Positions 13,886 through 17,159 of a stretch of 17,159 nt of DNA are shown in pieces. A program made the translations under genes and the position numbers. The notes under the pieces were generated by a model. The model saw only the letters and a program-made list of their open reading frames with translations, was not told the origin of the DNA and made no database searches. The stretch is from assembly GCA_026398575.1 (NCBI GenBank), contig JAPLSP010000776.1, positions 1-17,159 on the forward strand, written 5' to 3'. The stretch comes from Candidatus Sumerlaeota bacterium. GTDB lineage: Bacteria > Sumerlaeota > Sumerlaeia > JADFCT01. Position 1 is the stretch's first letter; every line of letters starts with the position of its first letter.

Positions 13886-14869
13886 ATGCTGAAAAGAATC
13901 CTAATTCCATTGATCGCGACGATTTTTTCCCTGGCCTTCCTCGCTTCGGCGCAGCCGCCGCAGGATCGGCCTGTTCAGCGGCCTGCGCAGCGGCCTGATG
14001 GCGCACAGCCGCAAAGACCGGGCGTGACAGGCGCTGCGCAGCAGGCGGCGCTCCCGCCGGGTGTCAAGGCCATTCGCGATATTGTGTATGCGCGCCCCGG
14101 CAATAAGCCGCAGATGCTGGATATCTACCTTCCGGAAAAAACGGATGCCGCCTCTTCGCTGCCGCTGATTGTCTGGATTCATGGCGGCGCATGGGTCGGC
14201 GGGACCAAGAACAACTGCCCGGCCATGCGCATGGTTCCGAATGGCTTTGTGGCCGCGAGCGTCAACTACCGCCTTTCGCAGGAAGCGATCTTTCCCGCGC
14301 AGATCGAAGACTGCAAGGCGGCGATCCGCTGGCTGCGCGTCAATGCGGGAAAATATAATATTGATCCCAACCGCATCGGCGTCTGGGGATCATCGGCGGG
14401 CGGTCACCTGGTGGCGCTGCTCGGAACCTCGGGCGACGTGAAGGACCTGGAAGGCAGCGAAGGCGATCTCACGGTTTCAAGCCGCGTGCAAGCGGTTTGC
14501 GATTGGTTCGGGCCCACGGATTTTCTCGATATCGTGAAGCATCCCAGCAACCTGAAGCACGATTCGCCGGAGTCGCCGGAATCGAAATTGATCGGCGGCT
14601 ATATCCTGGCGCCAGAGAACAAAGAGAAGGTCGCGCGCGCCAATCCGATCACCTATATCAAGAAAGACGCGCCGCCGTTCCTCATCATGCACGGCGACAA
14701 AGACATGACGGTTCCCTATCAGCAAAGCGTGCTGCTGCACGAGGCGCTGAAGAAGGCGGGCGTGGATGCGACGTTTGAGATCGTTCCCGGCGCGGGCCAT
14801 GGTTTCGGCGGCCAAGACATTAATAAGAAGGTGAGCGAGTTCTTCGAGCGAACGCTGAAGAAGAAGTGA
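13886..14869 (+). CDS. secreted alpha/beta-hydrolase, esterase/lipase (paralogue of the upstream gene)
   Basis: 327 residues from ATG 13886, chosen over the in-frame ATG 13871 because AAGGAG (13874-13879) lies 6 nt upstream of it and inside the longer version. A clean signal peptide ends at ASA (about residue 23), followed by a Pro/Gln/Arg-rich linker (DRPVQRPAQRPDGAQPQRPG). Catalytic features: HGGAWVGG from H99, GSSAGGH with S170, D273 (HGDKDMTVPY) and H305 (GAGHGF). The central stretch from YRLSQ to CDWFGPTD is nearly identical to the first esterase, showing recent tandem duplication; the main difference is the region after GPTD (about 210-245), a likely cap or substrate-specificity segment. 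Same inferred role in ester removal from polymers. Confidence 0.91.
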   Translation: MLKRILIPLIATIFSLAFLASAQPPQDRPVQRPAQRPDGAQPQRPGVTGAAQQAALPPGVKAIRDIVYARPGNKPQMLDIYLPEKTDAASSLPLIVWIHGGAWVGGTKNNCPAMRMVPNGFVAASVNYRLSQEAIFPAQIEDCKAAIRWLRVNAGKYNIDPNRIGVWGSSAGGHLVALLGTSGDVKDLEGSEGDLTVSSRVQAVCDWFGPTDFLDIVKHPSNLKHDSPESPESKLIGGYILAPENKEKVARANPITYIKKDAPPFLIMHGDKDMTVPYQQSVLLHEALKKAGVDATFEIVPGAGHGFGGQDINKKVSEFFERTLKKK

Positions 14870-14880
14870 GCGGGAATTGC

Positions 14881-14988
14881 ATGGGAGGAATGGGAGGAAT
14901 GGGAGAAATAGGAGGAATGAGAGGCCCAGCTAATATATGCGTCACAATCTCCCATAACTCCCATTCCTCCCATAATTCCCATTCCCCC
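14881..14988. repeat. foldback of 9-bp iterons between convergent genes
   Basis: Left array 14881-14924: about five 9-bp units ATGGGAGGA with small changes. Right array 14950-14988: four units of the complementary type (TCCCATAAC, TCCCATTCC, TCCCATAAT, TCCCATTCC). The reverse complement of the right array aligns with the left one over about 36 bp, with mismatches mainly in the unit ends, around a loop of about 25-30 nt. It starts 12 bp after the esterase stop and ends 26 bp before the stop of the convergent glycoside hydrolase, so it may end or stabilise both transcripts. No transposase or target duplication is visible. Confidence 0.85.
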
Positions 14989-15014
14989 AAAATCCCCACA
15001 AAAGCCTCAGATTG

Positions 15015-16496
15015 CTATCTCTCGATCCGAATCACGAGGGATCGCGCGAAATCTGGCAATGGGATTTTTCGCCCGTTTGCCTTCAGGCTGCTCCACTGGT
15101 TAAGCCAGGGATCGTAGGCGCGGGATTTGCCTTGGGCAAAATCCGAAGCGCTCTCCGGCAGGTCAATTTCCACTCCGCTGAGCCGCTCCGGCGCTTCGCC
15201 TTTTTCGAGTTCGCTGCGCCAATCGTTCTTGGTGTCGCGCGCCCACGCGATGAAAGTTTTTTTGCCTTTCAGCGCGTAGATTCTCAGGCGCGGGTGCGGC
15301 AGCATCATCGGCTCAAAGCCTTCGGCAGGCGGGTCCAGGCCTTTCACGGCATCGGCGAAGCGCGCGTAATGGCGCCAGAGATTCAGCGGCGCGACGTATT
15401 GATGCCAATGCCAGAACTGCCCCGCGCCCGCTGCGCCCGCGAAAAACGGGGCGAACAGCGCGTCGTGAAGCAGCGTTCCTTCCTTGTCCTTCGCATAGAG
15501 TTTCAGCGGCCCGATATGCCGCGGCTCGACACCGCCGGTCTCGGCCAGCATGATGGGTTTTTTGCCATCCACCAAGACTTTCATTTCGCGCACGGCATCG
15601 GCAGTCAGGATGTCCATCGGGCCGTGGCAGACTTCTAGCTTTGCGCCGAGGTCGAGGTAGCGATGAACCTGCGCGATGTCATTGTCCGGCATGGGCGTGA
15701 TGACGTTGTAGGTTTTGGGGGCCCATTGCTTGTCGTCGTAGCTGCCCAGGCTCTGCACGCACAAATTTTTGGGGAAGCGTTTATGCAACTCCTTCAACAT
15801 CTCAGCGGTCCACTCGATCTGGCCTTCGCCCTGGGTGGCGTTGATTTCATTCCACAGTTCCCAGGCGAAAACCGCCGGCGTCGAGCCGAAGCGGTTGGCA
15901 TACCAATCCAGTTTTTTCCTGAAGAGATCGCGCGCCGGTTGGCCTTTGAAGAAATCCGTCATATTGTCTGCCGGACCGCCGCGCGCGACTTTGTAGATGG
16001 GTTTGTCGGACCACGCCGGCTTGCCACCGATGCTGCGGAAATGCTCCAGCGTGATCTTGACGTAAATGCCGTGGCGGCGCGCCATTTCGAGCAGCGCATC
16101 GAACTGCCGGGCCTTGGCTTCGTCGTATTGTCCGCTCTTTTCGTGCTCCACGTCCCAGAAGTCCTGGCTAGCCCATATCCGGATGAAATTGCCGCCGTTC
16201 TTCGAAAGCGCCTCCATCCACTTGTCATAATCCTCCAGCCCCTCCTTTGACGTGAAGCGGTTCGGATGCACCATGTTGAGCCCGATGGGAATAAAGGGGC
16301 GGCCATCGCTGAGTTCAAAGTATCGCGGATCGCGCGGGCTAACCCGCACGAAGGGGCGGTCATCCTTGATGCGCAACGCCGCAGGCGCCTGCGTCGCCGC
16401 GGAGGTGGTCTCCGCCCAGGGGACGAGAGGAAGCAATGCGCAAACGAAAATCGCGCATGGCGCCCATGGAGAGTGGAGCCGAAAGTCGAATCTCAT
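15015..16496 (-). CDS. secreted GH5-like (clan GH-A) glycoside hydrolase
   Basis: 493 residues from the ATG at 16496, preceded by AAAAAGGA with 8-nt spacing; an in-frame ATG at 16523 adds nine residues and has an equally good site. A signal peptide (FVCALLPLVPWAETTSA) covers about the first 33 residues. The TIM-barrel pattern includes FELSDGRPFIPIGLNM at the start, NFIRIW, the acid/base Glu in WELWNEIN (E217), a His/Tyr pair in QVHRY (H278) and the nucleophile Glu in MLAETGG (E319). A small beta-domain follows at about 410-493 (RIYALKGKKTFIAWARD). This fits endoglucanase/mannanase-type GH5 or related uncharacterised clan-A hydrolases; the polysaccharide cannot be named from sequence. It is convergent to the esterase pair, which might supply matching ester-removing activity. 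Confidence 0.87.
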   Translation of the reverse strand: MRFDFRLHSPWAPCAIFVCALLPLVPWAETTSAATQAPAALRIKDDRPFVRVSPRDPRYFELSDGRPFIPIGLNMVHPNRFTSKEGLEDYDKWMEALSKNGGNFIRIWASQDFWDVEHEKSGQYDEAKARQFDALLEMARRHGIYVKITLEHFRSIGGKPAWSDKPIYKVARGGPADNMTDFFKGQPARDLFRKKLDWYANRFGSTPAVFAWELWNEINATQGEGQIEWTAEMLKELHKRFPKNLCVQSLGSYDDKQWAPKTYNVITPMPDNDIAQVHRYLDLGAKLEVCHGPMDILTADAVREMKVLVDGKKPIMLAETGGVEPRHIGPLKLYAKDKEGTLLHDALFAPFFAGAAGAGQFWHWHQYVAPLNLWRHYARFADAVKGLDPPAEGFEPMMLPHPRLRIYALKGKKTFIAWARDTKNDWRSELEKGEAPERLSGVEIDLPESASDFAQGKSRAYDPWLNQWSSLKANGRKIPLPDFARSLVIRIER

Positions 16497-16504
16497 AATT
16501 TCAA

Positions 16505-16582
16505 TCCTTTTTGGGTTTTTCATTTTTTAGTCCTTATTGTGTTTCTCATTTTTTAGTCCTTTTTGTGTTTCTCATTTTTCAT
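16505..16582 (-). repeat. three 26-bp direct repeats, each with Shine-Dalgarno and ATG
   Basis: Units at 16505-16530, 16531-16556 and 16557-16582 differ at a few bases. On the minus strand each carries AAGGA, an A-rich spacer and an ATG (starts at 16575, 16549 and 16523). The first two ATGs open 9-codon frames (MRNTKRTKK and MRNTIRTKK) whose TGA overlaps the next ATG as ATGA. The third is 27 nt before, and in frame with, the glycoside hydrolase ATG at 16496, whose own site has the same layout. Confidence 0.85.
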
Positions 16583-16644
16583 TTTATGCTTGGGTGCGGG
16601 CTGGGGGGCTTTGGTTGAATGCTGTTGTTCCTTGACGGCAAAGC

Positions 16645-16676
16645 GGGAGACACGCCAGCAGGATGCTGGCGCTCCC
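16645..16676. repeat. REP-like palindrome CGCCAGCA-GGA-TGCTGGCG
   Basis: A perfect 8-bp stem (16653-16660 with 16664-16671, loop GGA) is extended by GGGAG (16645-16649) and CTCCC (16672-16676) after a 3-nt ACA bulge. It lies in the spacer between the divergent glycoside hydrolase and URO-D-like genes. The compact bulged stem is typical of repetitive extragenic palindromes; a regulatory role for either gene is not shown. Confidence 0.8.
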
Positions 16677-16756
16677 AGTCCCAGTATGCCATTGACCTCC
16701 GCCGGCAAAATGCCAAGCATCCCGCCCATCAAACAGATGGAATAAGGAGACAGGCA

Positions 16757-17159
16757 ATGTCATACGCCGACGGATGGGCTGCTATCAATCTTGAAATGCC
16801 GGCGCGCATTCCGCGAACCGAATATTCAGCCGAGTCGCATTGGGACCTGATCAAGGCGGTCACCGGGATCGAGGTGAGTCCCGCCAGCGACTCGCAGGCA
16901 AAATCCAAAGCAGGCAAAGCATTCATGCGCGCCTGGAATTATGATCTTCGCTGGAGCACGCTGATCGGCGGCCAAGTCTTCGGCGATTTGCATACCGACA
17001 TGGGACATGCGGTCTATGCCGCCGGCGGCGTGGACCGGCGGGACGCGGTCCGATGCCCCTTTCATTCGCCCGACGAGGTAATTGAGTTCGATCCCTGGAA
17101 AGCGTATGGCGAAGTGGACCGTCCGAATGCGGTTCGCGACTTCGAGGCGCATTACAAAG
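16757..17159 (+). CDS. uroporphyrinogen decarboxylase-like (URO-D family) protein, 5' part
   Basis: The frame from ATG 16757 is open to the window edge (134 codons); AAGGAGA (16744-16750) with 6-nt spacing supports the start. There is no signal peptide. The sequence (DGWAAINLEMPARIPRTEYS, HWDLIKAVTGIEV, AFMRAWNYDLRWSTLI, DMGHAVYAAGG, CPFHSPDEVIEFDPW) fits the N-terminus of the divergent URO-D/methyltransferase-like proteins common in polymer-degrading PVC-type bacteria. These are usually not haem genes but relatives of corrinoid-dependent methyltransferases (MtaA/CmuA type). The catalytic half lies beyond the window, so activity cannot be judged. Identification rests on pattern memory. Confidence 0.68.
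   Translation, partial: MSYADGWAAINLEMPARIPRTEYSAESHWDLIKAVTGIEVSPASDSQAKSKAGKAFMRAWNYDLRWSTLIGGQVFGDLHTDMGHAVYAAGGVDRRDAVRCPFHSPDEVIEFDPWKAYGEVDRPNAVRDFEAHYK

Noticed and set aside
16505..16582. CRISPR array
   Set aside because: The 26-bp units are contiguous without spacers and A/T-rich; no cas genes are seen. The same reasoning excludes the 9-bp and 10-bp arrays.
16563..16745. 60-aa plus-strand ORF in the spacer before the URO-D-like gene
   Set aside because: It runs through the direct repeats and the REP palindrome, has no ribosome binding site and no recognisable sequence.

Overview
The window looks like a chromosomal segment from a moderately GC-rich, Gram-negative-type bacterium. I favour the PVC group (Planctomycetota, Verrucomicrobiota, Lentisphaerota) or a neighbouring uncultured phylum. 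This is inference from gene content: a BlaI/M56 cassette with very large fused sensor regions, HEAT repeats joined to an FGE-sulfatase-fold domain, a small secreted Cys-rich protein, tandem secreted esterases, a uroporphyrinogen-decarboxylase-like protein, and many short-period or palindromic intergenic repeats. Most starts have good AAGGAG-type ribosome binding sites. No tRNA, rRNA, CRISPR array or transposase gene is visible.

Layout. (a) 1-290, minus: 5' part of a small secreted Cys-rich protein, cut by the window edge. (b) 563-9335, plus: a signalling cassette. A BlaI-family repressor has a perfect 17-bp palindrome ending on its own start codon. It is followed by a membrane protein that keeps only the first two M56/BlaR1 transmembrane helices, fused to a duplicated HEAT block and an FGE-fold domain. 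Third is a 1761-residue M56 metalloprotease with an intact HELAH motif and a very long extracytoplasmic part (propeller-like, Ig-like and HEAT regions) instead of a penicillin-binding sensor. (c) 9336-9636: intergenic hairpins. (d) 9637-11583, plus: uvrC. (e) 11584-12857: a palindromic repeat region, a broken right-handed beta-helix gene (signal peptide joined out of frame to a C-terminal domain), and a 3' relic of an esterase gene. (f) 12854-14869, plus: two tandem secreted alpha/beta-hydrolases. (g) 14870-15014: a foldback of 9-bp iterons between convergent genes. (h) 15015-16496, minus: a secreted GH5-like glycoside hydrolase preceded by a tandemly repeated translation-initiation region. 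(i) 16757-end, plus: 5' part of a URO-D-like gene.

How the parts may work together. In the BlaI/BlaR1 paradigm a membrane M56 protease senses an extracellular signal and removes the BlaI repressor. Here the sensing part is not a beta-lactam sensor, so the ligand and regulon are unknown. The stub-HEAT-FGE protein between repressor and protease has a matching membrane module and could be a co-receptor. The secreted esterases and glycoside hydrolase suggest polysaccharide or ester degradation. The 11.6-14.9 kb stretch shows gene decay and tandem duplication.
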